A stretch of DNA of 45,883 nt from Candidatus Poseidoniales archaeon (GTDB taxonomy: Archaea > Thermoplasmatota > Poseidoniia > Poseidoniales > Poseidoniaceae): positions 169,129 through 215,011 of the forward strand of contig QQRW01000028.1 in the NCBI GenBank assembly GCA_003602605.1, read 5' to 3'. A model generated the notes under the pieces. The model was not told the DNA's origin, did no database searches, and saw nothing but the letters and a program-made list of their open reading frames with translations. Made by a program: the position numbers and the translations under genes. Position 1 is the first letter of the stretch, and each line of letters opens with the position of its first letter. Shown piece after piece: positions 25,924 to 34,811 of the stretch.

Positions 25924-27690
25924 TCAGGAATGAGTAAAAACGAGCGTTGTAGCATCGACCACTTTGGCATAACCGATTCTTTCAATCTGTAACATCGTAC
26001 CTTCCGGATAGTCATGAATTTCCATTTTTCCTTCAATTCTTACAATCTCATCATCTTCTGCAAGAAGAAGTGTGGCGTCGATGGCACTGGATGCACTCAG
26101 CCAGTGAACAATCGGCCGACGGTCATTTCGTTCAACAGAACCCACAGTTGCTATTTTTCCAGAAACTTCGATGTCGGCAAAACCTTTCAATCGGATTTCC
26201 GCTTTCTCAATGTCTTCTGCTTCGGCCCACACAGATTTGCATGTTAGGTCGAACTTTCGAGTCCCAAGTTTGGGATGGTTCGGATGCACATCCACTTCAA
26301 TGAATTCTTCGTGTTCACCTACCAACTTGAGTTCGTTCGGGTTTCGAATAAATGCCAGCCTTGGAGCATCATCATCGATGCTCTTGGTATTGTGAGAGTA
26401 AAGTGTTGACAGTGGTACTGAAATATCCTTTTGAGTGACCCCTAATTCTACCCAGAAGTTACGAAGTGCTTCGGCAGTAATGCCTCGGTTTCTAAGACCA
26501 GTTAGTGTCGGAAGCCGTAAATCGTCCCAGCCAGTGAAGAGCCCTGCTTCGATGTCTCTACGCATCTGTGAGGTTGAAAATCCGCCCCATTCGTGAACCT
26601 TGACACGGCCCCAATACATTGTTTCTGGATAGGTCCAACCGAAATGTGCGTAAAGTAAGGTTTGCTTTCGTGTAGAATCCATGAGATCCTTTCCACGAAT
26701 GATATGGGTCACGCCTTGCAGGTGATCTTCAACAGCACTTTGGAAGTCGAGTAGCGGCCAAACCCGGTATTTGGAACCAATCTCCGGTCGTGGATGTGGG
26801 TGTTCTGCAGTGTTTTGAATACGAAGTGCTGGCCAGTCTCGAAGTGCAGGATTCTTCAAGTCCATTGCTGTTTTTACGCGAACGACTGCATCGCCGGGGA
26901 CGAATGTCCCATCGAGCATCTTTGTCCATAATTCCATGTTCAATTCAATGGAATTGTCTCGGCATGGGCATTCCGTTTTGGATACTCGAAATTCTTTGAA
27001 AGATTCACCGCTGCATTGGCAGACATAACCAAAATCCCTCTCCAACATCAGTACGGCATGTTCGTAATACTGAGGAATTCTATCGCTTGCAATTACAATT
27101 CGATGTGGTTTGAAGCCCAACAACCATTCTGCTTCTTCAGGGATTTGCTGGTAGGCCATCGGGAGTGGTGGTTTGACCACGGTGTCCGTATCATCGAATC
27201 GTAGAATCAGTTCCCCATCCCATTCTTCGGCATACTTGCCATTGATGACAATACCACGGGCGTGGCCGAAGGAGAGTGGACCATTAGGGTTCGGTGCAAA
27301 TCGGAGTACAACTTTTCCCTTCGATGCATTTTTGAGTTCAGGTAACCCTTCACGACGCTCTTTCTTTTCTCTCTTTTCAAGTAAATGTGGTGCTTCCTGC
27401 TCAAGAATCGCCTTCAGTGCTTCGATACCTTTCTCTGCTGCCATTGCATTTGCTTCAGAGACAGCTTTTGCAATGAGCGGTGAAATAATTTTCCCATGTG
27501 GACGAAGATCACTCCGAGTGCCCATCAGACGGCCAATAACGGACCCTGGAGCAGCCTTCCCTTCGTATTCGATTGCATTCTGAAGAGCAAGGTGTCTGAA
27601 CGCTGCAAGCGTTTTTTCATCGGGTGTCCACGTCATGGGCCTCAGCCTTTCCTGTAACCATTGCTTCATCAAGTGCTCGCATGAAGTCAA
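25924..27690 (-). CDS. gltX: Glutamyl-tRNA synthetase, archaeal type
   Basis: This class I aminoacyl-tRNA synthetase charges tRNA-Glu (and tRNA-Gln if the cell uses the GatDE route). An N-terminal helical extension typical of archaeal/eukaryotic GlxRS (FRHLALQNAIEYEGKA) is followed by LRFAPNPNGPLSFGHARG, the HIGH-like signature. The catalytic Rossmann part reads LILRFDDTD. A Cys cluster (CQCSGESF...CPC) probably binds zinc. The KMSKS-equivalent is in WGGFSTSQMRRDI, and a beta-barrel anticodon-binding domain ends the protein (LKLVGEHEEFIEVDVHPNHPKLG...). Length (588 aa) is normal. The start could be the ATG at 27636 (MTWTPDEKT). It overlaps or abuts rnhB upstream and the CBS gene downstream, indicating co-transcription. 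Confidence 0.97.
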   Translation of the reverse strand: MTSCEHLMKQWLQERLRPMTWTPDEKTLAAFRHLALQNAIEYEGKAAPGSVIGRLMGTRSDLRPHGKIISPLIAKAVSEANAMAAEKGIEALKAILEQEAPHLLEKREKKERREGLPELKNASKGKVVLRFAPNPNGPLSFGHARGIVINGKYAEEWDGELILRFDDTDTVVKPPLPMAYQQIPEEAEWLLGFKPHRIVIASDRIPQYYEHAVLMLERDFGYVCQCSGESFKEFRVSKTECPCRDNSIELNMELWTKMLDGTFVPGDAVVRVKTAMDLKNPALRDWPALRIQNTAEHPHPRPEIGSKYRVWPLLDFQSAVEDHLQGVTHIIRGKDLMDSTRKQTLLYAHFGWTYPETMYWGRVKVHEWGGFSTSQMRRDIEAGLFTGWDDLRLPTLTGLRNRGITAEALRNFWVELGVTQKDISVPLSTLYSHNTKSIDDDAPRLAFIRNPNELKLVGEHEEFIEVDVHPNHPKLGTRKFDLTCKSVWAEAEDIEKAEIRLKGFADIEVSGKIATVGSVERNDRRPIVHWLSASSAIDATLLLAEDDEIVRIEGKMEIHDYPEGTMLQIERIGYAKVVDATTLVFTHS

Positions 27691-27695
27691 AACTA

Positions 27696-28421
27696 TTATT
27701 CAAACAAGGTTGATTGATGTTTCTCTCGAAAAGGCCGTTTCGGTGGGTCGGTGCCGTAGATTTCATTCCATGCTCGGGTCACGGTTTTCCACGACCATCG
27801 GAGAGCTGGATGAGGTGTACTTCCGACTAAGAGATCATCTATGGCAGCTTTCGTTTTAGGGTCACTTGGATATCCGGAACCAAGAGGCATTCCAATCTCT
27901 TCAGCCAAATGATGTATCGCATCGTCTCGTTTCACTTTCGCCAGAATGCTTGCCATGCCAACAATAGCATGGTTTGTGTCAGCCTTGTGTTCAGAATGGA
28001 TGGTTGAATCAATCCACGGCCAATTCGGTAGTCGAGCGGCAATCCGGTCACTGAATCTTTGTTCATTGACATCGCATGCATCGTTTAGGATGGACACCGG
28101 ATCGCTAACTTGCGCTCGGATTTCTACAAGTGCCTCTGAGAACAATTCAACTTCAAGTAAATTGAGTCCAGTTGATTGAACTGCATTGTCAATTCGATCG
28201 GGGTTGCATACGATGACTGAATGCCTCCAATTTCGTTTTTGAGCGTTCATGTGAAACCATTCGACAATTTCGAGTCGTTTCTTATGTGACAAATCCTTTG
28301 AATCCTTCACACCATGTTCAATGAGCATGTGTACATCATCGCTCGGAATTGCAACTGCACCAACTACCAGTGGGCCTAAAACCGGGCCACGTCCAGCCTC
28401 GTCCACACCAACGTTCCACAT
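27696..28421 (-). CDS. rnhB: Ribonuclease HII
   Basis: RNase HII cuts the RNA strand of RNA/DNA hybrids and single ribonucleotides in DNA. The motif VGVDEAGRGPVLGPLVVGAV starts at residue 4, with the acidic pair D-E; KDSKDLSHKKR is the second conserved block. ILNDACDVN and HKADTNHAIVGMASILAKVKRD contribute the other acidic and Lys residues (family NADxxxxxVSAASILAKVxRD). GSGYPSDPKT closes the domain. The length (241 aa) is normal. It starts 9 bp downstream of the large exoprotein gene and runs into gltX. Confidence 0.97.
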   Translation of the reverse strand: MWNVGVDEAGRGPVLGPLVVGAVAIPSDDVHMLIEHGVKDSKDLSHKKRLEIVEWFHMNAQKRNWRHSVIVCNPDRIDNAVQSTGLNLLEVELFSEALVEIRAQVSDPVSILNDACDVNEQRFSDRIAARLPNWPWIDSTIHSEHKADTNHAIVGMASILAKVKRDDAIHHLAEEIGMPLGSGYPSDPKTKAAIDDLLVGSTPHPALRWSWKTVTRAWNEIYGTDPPKRPFREKHQSTLFE

Positions 28422-28430
28422 TTGAACACC

Positions 28431-30860
28431 TCATATATCCAAGTCATCGTCAATTGCTACACCAATGTTTTGTGGCTGAACAGGAACAGATGGCTGTAGT
28501 TGATGAGGGGTTGGTGAATGTAAGGCCGACGCATTCGTTCCTCGGGAAGGAGGTGACCCATTTTGGATATCGGCCAAGAGTGAATCTGCGGAGGTGAGTA
28601 AGTCGTTGGAACTGTGATGCTCAAGCACAGTCGTAGCGGCTTTCGTTAGCGATGGATCAACCGGTGCACTTGCTTCTTTGTATGCCCCTGAGCGTTTCTG
28701 AAACGCTTGTTTAAAATGCTCAGGGTTGACTTTCACCGATGATTCCTGTACCATTTTTGGCTCACTTGGCGCAAATCGATTCATCCAGTCTCCGGCCTCT
28801 TCTTGTGGTTTTGGCTGATTCAGAGCATCCATCTCCATCTGCACTGCAGTGCGTTGATTACGTGCGACTATGGATTTGTAAATGACGACTCCGGAAACGA
28901 GTACTGCTCCAATCATCAGCGACCAGGCCTTGAGGATCTCAACACCGGTTGATATCATTCCAAATACGTCGAGTGATTCTTCTTCGACCTCCTCTTGCCA
29001 AGGTGTACCGGTGTAATCTGCACTCGAGGTGTGTACAAACTCAGTACTCGGTTGAAATTGTGAACGCACGGTTGTGTTGACCCAAACCGTTCCATTGCTC
29101 GGCTGGTCTTGCGGCAAATCAATCCAAGCCCGAACAGTAAAGTTGTATCCGATGGGTATATCATTCACCTCAAACGATCTTAGATATTCCACTCCTTGCT
29201 CATAAACCGCAATGTTTGGAGGTAAGAAGGACATCGGCGTCGAATGTGATGATTGCAATTGAACAAGTAAACCGTCTGCTGTGTTCCCTTCATTTCTCAA
29301 GGTCATGGCGATTGACAGTCTTCCATTTGAATCAGTCTCCTCAACAATATCGGTGAAGTTCCATAGAATGACTGGCGCGATTTTTACTGGAATACGTGTG
29401 ATGCCTACTGTGGTATCAGAGTTGAACAGGTAGGTTTCTACAACTACTTCTCCAAGTTCAAATGCCAATGCCGATGCGTTTGCAGTTATCTCGATCAATG
29501 TGAGATTTACATACTCGCCAGGTTGCAATTCAGTCGCAGTTTGTACCAATTGGGCTGATACAAAATCCGGAACTTGCTTTATCGAATATTCAAAAGAGTC
29601 AACAGCATTGCCTCCGTTGAACACTTCTATATCAGCGTTGCAACTCTCCGTAGGTAACAGAGATTGGCATGTGTCTGTCCGTAGTTCAACGCTTCCGCTT
29701 CGTTCCCAACCAATTGATGCGCCGATATCGACAATCCGCGTGTTTTGAATTGCTCCACCAGCAAACACACGAAGTCGGATATCGATTTCACTCGAGTATT
29801 CCATTGGAGCTTGGAAACCGATTTTTATTGTTCTCGATTCATTCGGCTGTAGTATGACCTCTTCAAGTCCACCAAAGATTGCCATTGTCCATCCGTTGAT
29901 TGCTATTCGGTCAAAGTTTGGAATGTCGGGGATTGGTTCTCCCTGTGCATCAATCGCTTCGAGTGTGATATTGAGGTAATTTGGAGAATTGCCAGTGTTT
30001 CTCACATCGACGGAGACTCTCTCTACGCCGCCCGGTTCAATGACTGCATCATCACCTACCTCGTCTATTGAGGCATTCTTGAATTCGTTCATGAGCATGT
30101 CAAAAGACCATTGTACGATTCCACCGTCGATGCCAGATACCGCACTGATTTGGAATCGTGGGCCGTTGTTATACAGAGGTGATCCATCGATGACTGAGGG
30201 TACATCCACCCATAAATAGACATAAGAAACTGTGTCCTGGCGAATGGTTTCATAGGCGTTTAAACCATTGGTTGTATTCATTGTCCATCCCCAATTCCAC
30301 TCGGATGCCGTGTAGAGATTGAAGGTGACATCATCATCTAAGGTGGCGTTGTTTGTGATGTTCATCGCCACAGAAGTCCTCGTGTTAGGGGATACGATGA
30401 ATGAGGATACACCTGTTGCACCAAAATTGAGATTTGAATACGGTGTGACTCGAGCTTGAAAGGTTTCGGTTTGGCTCCAATTCATATCGTTGAGTGATGT
30501 GAACAGTATCGATAGGTTGTAAACAGCATATCCTGCATCAAGATCTGCTGATAGATTGAATTTAACTTGTCTCAAGTATCCGCCTTCAAGCGTTTTACTA
30601 AGCGGCAGTCCGGTTATTGTCAAATTCTCAACAGGATCAACTAAATCAAAATTGAATGTATCAACTTGATCACCTTGATTGTGGAGTGTGAACAAAACTT
30701 CAATCAGTTCTCCACGATGTACTGTTACTTGGTTAAGTCCAATCACGTCAAGTTTCGTATCGCGAGCCTCAACTGTTGATGTTTGGCCGGCAACACCCAC
30801 GAGTGGAACAAGAATATGCATCAGTATGAGCATCCCAACGAGCACACTGCGCATAAACAC
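28431..30860 (-). CDS. Large single-pass exoprotein with NEW3/CARDB-like Ig repeats
   Basis: This 809-aa protein has a signal peptide (RSVLVGMLILMHILVPLVGVAG), then a series of Ig-like modules with the pattern 'hRGELIEVLFTLHNQGDQVDTFNFDLVDP' and 'PGGVERVSVDVRNTGNSPNYLNITLEAI'. These resemble NEW3/alpha-galactosidase-associated or CARDB domains. A membrane helix lies near residues 638-662 (LMIGAVLVSGVVIYKSIV), and a ~150-residue cytosolic tail ends in IGVAIDDDLDI. The C-terminal GLPxGWT tail is absent. Such modules usually serve adhesion or spacing on the cell surface. It is first in a four-gene minus-strand unit with rnhB, gltX and the CBS gene. Confidence 0.87.
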   Translation of the reverse strand: MFMRSVLVGMLILMHILVPLVGVAGQTSTVEARDTKLDVIGLNQVTVHRGELIEVLFTLHNQGDQVDTFNFDLVDPVENLTITGLPLSKTLEGGYLRQVKFNLSADLDAGYAVYNLSILFTSLNDMNWSQTETFQARVTPYSNLNFGATGVSSFIVSPNTRTSVAMNITNNATLDDDVTFNLYTASEWNWGWTMNTTNGLNAYETIRQDTVSYVYLWVDVPSVIDGSPLYNNGPRFQISAVSGIDGGIVQWSFDMLMNEFKNASIDEVGDDAVIEPGGVERVSVDVRNTGNSPNYLNITLEAIDAQGEPIPDIPNFDRIAINGWTMAIFGGLEEVILQPNESRTIKIGFQAPMEYSSEIDIRLRVFAGGAIQNTRIVDIGASIGWERSGSVELRTDTCQSLLPTESCNADIEVFNGGNAVDSFEYSIKQVPDFVSAQLVQTATELQPGEYVNLTLIEITANASALAFELGEVVVETYLFNSDTTVGITRIPVKIAPVILWNFTDIVEETDSNGRLSIAMTLRNEGNTADGLLVQLQSSHSTPMSFLPPNIAVYEQGVEYLRSFEVNDIPIGYNFTVRAWIDLPQDQPSNGTVWVNTTVRSQFQPSTEFVHTSSADYTGTPWQEEVEEESLDVFGMISTGVEILKAWSLMIGAVLVSGVVIYKSIVARNQRTAVQMEMDALNQPKPQEEAGDWMNRFAPSEPKMVQESSVKVNPEHFKQAFQKRSGAYKEASAPVDPSLTKAATTVLEHHSSNDLLTSADSLLADIQNGSPPSRGTNASALHSPTPHQLQPSVPVQPQNIGVAIDDDLDI

Positions 30861-30948
30861 TCCAAGTCATTCACCCTTTGAACTTCACCCAATCTCTGCA
30901 TCAGGGGCACTTCGCAGTCTTCATCAAGCAGGAGTGATTCGTAGCGTC

Positions 30949-31329
30949 ATGCCTCCTTTCTGGCCCTTCGGTAAAAAGAAGCAACCTTTGCAATTGGATG
31001 AGCCTGAACCTCAAGCGATTGTATATCGTAAAGACTCTGATACCACCGAACAAACTCTCGCAGACACCTCTCATCGTGAATCCGATGATTACATGGCTGC
31101 AGTGTCGTTATTTGGTAATGGAGACACAACCATCAAAAGGGCTGAAGAACAATCACAATTTTACGAAGGAATCGTCGATTCGAGTCCGCATAAACCCTCG
31201 ACCCAAACTGACTTCACATGGATCCACCACTCAGACGGATACCATTACAAGAAGATGCAGGATGGTTCATTTGATCCGGTTCCTCATCAAAAGAACGATG
31301 ATGGAACATATGTTCCTTATGATCATTAG
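30949..31329 (+). CDS. Small soluble protein of unknown function
   Basis: The ATG at 30949 (MPPFWPFGKKKQPLQLDEPEPQ) gives 126 aa; the upstream part of the track ORF lies antisense to the exoprotein signal peptide and is rejected. A GTG at 30934 is also possible. The protein is hydrophilic with a conserved-looking end, FTWIHHSDGYHYKKMQDGSFDPVPHQKNDDGTYVPYDH, an aromatic/His-rich repeat of the form (D)GxYxx. The WPFGKKK N-terminus resembles short membrane-adjacent motifs, but there is no helix. Its stop codon shares bases with the pheT stop (TTAG). Confidence 0.7.
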   Translation: MPPFWPFGKKKQPLQLDEPEPQAIVYRKDSDTTEQTLADTSHRESDDYMAAVSLFGNGDTTIKRAEEQSQFYEGIVDSSPHKPSTQTDFTWIHHSDGYHYKKMQDGSFDPVPHQKNDDGTYVPYDH

Positions 31330-33074
31330 ACGGGGTCTGAAAGTACCGATTGCAACGCTTGAATGTCGAATTCAGCACCATTGAGCGGGACCTTAAGCTC
31401 GTAGTGAGCGCTGATGGTTGGGTCCATCTCTCCGAAGCAACCCACATGCTCACCTTTGACAAGGACCTTTGCGCAACGACCAGCTAACCAAGGTCCCATA
31501 TCTCCACCGAGAGGCTCAATGGTGTAATCTGAAGCCCCTAAGTCTCTCATTAACGCTTGAATTCGGCCTCGAACAGCGGCAAAGCCACCACCTTGTTCAG
31601 CCACAAGGAACGCGAATCTGTCGCCGTTTGAGTGGTCACGAACAACAGTTCCCAGTTCATAGACTGCTTGCGGGAGGTCATGATGCCTGTTCGATGCCAT
31701 CAATCGAAACAGACCTGGAAGCAAGTATTGCCGAAGCAGTGTGTGTTCGATGGTAATCGGATTCGTAATTCGCGTGACATCACCCATCGCCGGCCATCGC
31801 ATCGCTTCAAACTGATCGAAATCATTGGAGAGTGTCAACGATTGAATTTGCATCAGGCCAAGACCTTGCAGCGATTCACGTATTCGCCTGCGAATTTGCG
31901 AGTCCGGCCGAGGAATCGCAGTCATCGGCGCCTTGGGTACATCATTACCGAGATCTTCGTAGCCGTGGCCTATTGCAACATCTTCCACGAGGTCGATTGG
32001 GTGTAAGATATCGAATCTCCATCTTGGCATTGCGAAAGTGAGGACAGTATCGCCTTCTATCACATCAGACATTCGATTCTGTGGATTCGTAGTGAGGTGT
32101 TCTGCTGGTTTACGGCCGAGGAATTGACCCCCCATTCTGTTTGTTGCTGCTCTTATCTCTTCATCGGTCAGACTTCGTCCAAGTAGGCCGTCGAGAAGTC
32201 GTTGCGTCACTTCATGCTGTATCGGCTCAGGATTTGGCAAAACCTCTGTCACGCCGTCGAAACCTGTTACTTCTATGGTTTCGATTGAACCGCCACGTTC
32301 AGCAAGTTGGAGGGCAATTAACATCATGCTCGATTCACACGCTCTTCGGTCCCATCCTGTAACCTCAATGAAGAAATCTGTTGTCGAGTGTGTGACGGTT
32401 GTCTGGACACCGTTAATGATGGGCGGGAAAGAAAGAACTTGACCCTTGGAATCCGAAATGAGCGGGAATGAATTCAATCCGTCGAGTAGGTGTGCATAAT
32501 CCACGCCCTTAGGATGAGTTGTCAAAATCGTAGCGAGTGACATTTCTTCATCCATTCCTAACGGACAAAATCGGGTGTCAGGAGATGCAGCTTGAACACG
32601 AAATGGAGGTGAGATGGTTGAGAGATCATGCACTCCAATGGATGCTCTGCGTCTTCCACGTCCGAGTGCAAAATGCAATTTTTCTTGGTGATCCATGAGA
32701 GCCTTGATGAAAGCGTCTTTTTCTTCAAGATCGCCGTCAATCGAGATTCCACGAACAACTGCTCCAACAACGACGGGACGAATATGCTCCAATTCAGCAT
32801 CCACCGTCATCGAGATGTCACCTTTGGTAACTTCCAAATTCGGTTCACTTTCGGCACCATGAAGAAATGGTCGTATGGCTTTCGTTAGCGTTTCTCCCGA
32901 CAACAGATCCGGACGGTCAGGAAATATCTCGATATCAAGGACATTCTCATCACAGGTGTCAATGTCGGTTCCTAGAAGAGGTAACTGTTCATCCATTTTA
33001 GCAACATCATGCACAAGGCCGTGCTTCTCAAGAAGCCTGCGAATGAGTTTTTGTTCTACTGAAATTGTTGGCAT
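31326..33074 (-). CDS. pheT: Phenylalanyl-tRNA synthetase beta subunit
   Basis: PheT pairs with PheS to charge tRNA-Phe. The 582-aa archaeal/eukaryotic-type beta chain has MPTISVEQKLIRRLLEKHGL at the start and DENVLDIEIFPDRPDLLSGETLTKAI. The B3/4 editing region contains PLISDSKGQVLSFPPIINGVQTTVTHSTTDFFIEVTG, the B5 domain GRSLTDEEIRAATNRMGGQF, and the catalytic-like core ends the protein (GHGYEDLGNDVP...). The N-terminal EMAP/OB extension of bacterial PheT is absent, as expected. The gene starts 9 bp after the GXGXG gene, so the two are co-transcribed. pheS is not in the window. Confidence 0.97.
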   Translation of the reverse strand: MPTISVEQKLIRRLLEKHGLVHDVAKMDEQLPLLGTDIDTCDENVLDIEIFPDRPDLLSGETLTKAIRPFLHGAESEPNLEVTKGDISMTVDAELEHIRPVVVGAVVRGISIDGDLEEKDAFIKALMDHQEKLHFALGRGRRRASIGVHDLSTISPPFRVQAASPDTRFCPLGMDEEMSLATILTTHPKGVDYAHLLDGLNSFPLISDSKGQVLSFPPIINGVQTTVTHSTTDFFIEVTGWDRRACESSMMLIALQLAERGGSIETIEVTGFDGVTEVLPNPEPIQHEVTQRLLDGLLGRSLTDEEIRAATNRMGGQFLGRKPAEHLTTNPQNRMSDVIEGDTVLTFAMPRWRFDILHPIDLVEDVAIGHGYEDLGNDVPKAPMTAIPRPDSQIRRRIRESLQGLGLMQIQSLTLSNDFDQFEAMRWPAMGDVTRITNPITIEHTLLRQYLLPGLFRLMASNRHHDLPQAVYELGTVVRDHSNGDRFAFLVAEQGGGFAAVRGRIQALMRDLGASDYTIEPLGGDMGPWLAGRCAKVLVKGEHVGCFGEMDPTISAHYELKVPLNGAEFDIQALQSVLSDPV

Positions 33075-33083
33075 TGTATCAAC

Positions 33084-34691
33084 TCAACGTGAAAACCAGT
33101 GTGGTAATGGGCGGTCGTATCCAACCAAACGTAGACCGCTGATAGCTGCAGTCTCATAGTCGAGCGCTCGTAGGTGTTGGCGTTTGAGTTGGTCGATGGA
33201 ATCAATTCCAAGGCGCTTGAGAATTGATGACAGTTCGTTTGATATGCTTTGAAGCCAATGGGCTAAATCTTGAGCGTCTTGCATCGGGACTTCACAGCAT
33301 ATAATGTCGATACCAGATGCGCGAAGTATTGCAATGTCAGTGCCGCTAGCGGAAAGTCCGAGCAACATTCCAGTCTGAGTTGAGGTTTCCGAGAGGTGAC
33401 TTTTCGTTGATCTACCAATCATTGGTAGGGCTGCAGCTTCAGCGACACCAGATCCGTCTTCGATTCGGCTTACAGCCAAGTCAAGGCTATGGTGAGCGGA
33501 GCGTACGTGAAGAGATTCAACTCGTCCTACTGCGTTGAGGAAACCAATTGTTTTCTCCATGCCAAGAAGTGTCCTGACAGCGACAATGAATCCATCAATT
33601 TCTTCCGAGTTCATAGCAGGTAAATCATCGATATCAGCAAGGACACCGTTTGCTACTTCCAACAACTCGGGTGCATCTGCGAGGTTTTCAGAATCAAGGA
33701 GAACGAAATCCACCGGTCTTGGGTTCTTATGGGTGATAAACGGTTGCTGAGCTAATACCTGAACTTCGAGAGGGTCGCTGTTTTTTCCGAGTGAGAGTGA
33801 ATTACCATCTGTGATCATTGGCAGTAACGGTAGAGGCAGAGCTACTGGCGTGTTCTTTCCGCCCCGTTCTGCGACCAAAGTTATGGTGTCGCATGTTTGG
33901 TAGGATACAGAATGGTGCAAATCGCCGGCAACCAGACCTATACTGGATAAATCCGAACTTGAGACCGGCAATTCCGATGCTTCAACTTGGAGCTGAGGTG
34001 AATGAACGAGGCATACCGCATCTTTTGGGACCTCCATTTCAGGATCATTGAGTTCTTTGTTGATGGATTTGACTTCTGCAGCGGTGAGTGGGCGCAATGC
34101 AACTCCTGCGGGAGGTGTTGGGCATCTGCCGTTGATGACAATTTTACCCCCGGTCATTCCCGCACCAGGGTCGCTGCCAACATCGCCGTGAATAACGATA
34201 AGACCGTCTTTCATACCGCCACCTATTCGTGTTCCTGCCGTCCCTCGAATGAGCAAGAGCCCACCATCCATCAATGAACCAGCATCGTTTCCGACACCAT
34301 CCATGATACTTATTCGTCCACTTCGCATAGCATAGCCTGCAAAGTTTCCTGCGTATTGTTCACAAACAATTGTGTTTCCATGGTTTCCTGCTCCAAGGAA
34401 GGATCCAGCGTCGCCTTGAATGGTGAAGTTCCCACCGCGACCAAAAGCAGCGATCCAAGAACCGAGTTTTCCAAGAGCTCTCATACGTGAGCCAGCAGGT
34501 AGGTTCGGACAAAGTCCAAGTTCTCCATTCTTCGGAACTGGTTCTCCTGCGTTCGTCCAACCAATTCGCAGGATGGCGTTTTGTTCGGCTGCAGCAATGA
34601 GTCTTGGTCCAAGTTTCTTGTTGATGTTGAATGAGCGTTCAACAACCTCTCTTGGTTCGGCCATGTTGTTCGGCTGTTGCTTCATGTCCAA
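33084..34691 (-). CDS. GXGXG domain fused to degenerate glutamate-synthase-like domain
   Basis: Residues ~85-200 are a right-handed beta-helix of GXGXG repeats (GNFTIQGDAGSFLGAGNHGN, GGLLLIRGTAGTRIGGGMKDG, GLIVIHGDVGSDPGAGMTGG), as in glutamate synthase domain 3 and FwdC. The remaining ~300 residues look like a worn glutamate synthase FMN domain. PLLPMITDGNSLSLGKNSD sits at the 'PisISaMSfGalS' position, LLGLSASGTDIAILRASGIDIICC at the 'GGlrtGaDvakalaLGAd' position, and the end LSSILKRLGIDSIDQLKRQHLRALDYETAAISGLRLVGYDRPLP is close to archaeal GltS ends. The GTGAS motif and the 3Fe-4S Cys cluster are not seen. The domain order (3 then 2) is reversed from GltB. Activity is therefore doubtful; regulation or a scaffold role is possible. 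Confidence 0.8.
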   Translation of the reverse strand: MDMKQQPNNMAEPREVVERSFNINKKLGPRLIAAAEQNAILRIGWTNAGEPVPKNGELGLCPNLPAGSRMRALGKLGSWIAAFGRGGNFTIQGDAGSFLGAGNHGNTIVCEQYAGNFAGYAMRSGRISIMDGVGNDAGSLMDGGLLLIRGTAGTRIGGGMKDGLIVIHGDVGSDPGAGMTGGKIVINGRCPTPPAGVALRPLTAAEVKSINKELNDPEMEVPKDAVCLVHSPQLQVEASELPVSSSDLSSIGLVAGDLHHSVSYQTCDTITLVAERGGKNTPVALPLPLLPMITDGNSLSLGKNSDPLEVQVLAQQPFITHKNPRPVDFVLLDSENLADAPELLEVANGVLADIDDLPAMNSEEIDGFIVAVRTLLGMEKTIGFLNAVGRVESLHVRSAHHSLDLAVSRIEDGSGVAEAAALPMIGRSTKSHLSETSTQTGMLLGLSASGTDIAILRASGIDIICCEVPMQDAQDLAHWLQSISNELSSILKRLGIDSIDQLKRQHLRALDYETAAISGLRLVGYDRPLPHWFSR

Positions 34692-34811
34692 ATAGCCTCC
34701 CGTAATTTGGCTTCACTTCTTTTCATTTGAACAAGGATTTTCGTCACGCAATTCTCTTTGTTTCGACGATGTGTTAATAGAGGGTCTTCAAAGGCAGGTA
34801 CATTGAGAACC
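34692..34811. promoter_or_regulatory. Divergent promoter region (gap / GXGXG-pheT)
   Basis: This 120-bp spacer lies between two divergent starts. For the rightward gene, GTTAATAG (34773-34780) is TATA-like and sits about 32 bp before the ATG at 34812, which would give a nearly leaderless transcript. I see no convincing box for the leftward unit. No repeat or operator-like palindrome is evident. Confidence 0.3.

Noticed and set aside
30679-30948. N-terminal 90 codons of the 216-aa track ORF
   Set aside because: They are antisense to the exoprotein signal-peptide region and Ser/Thr-rich without structure; the ATG at 30949 fits better.
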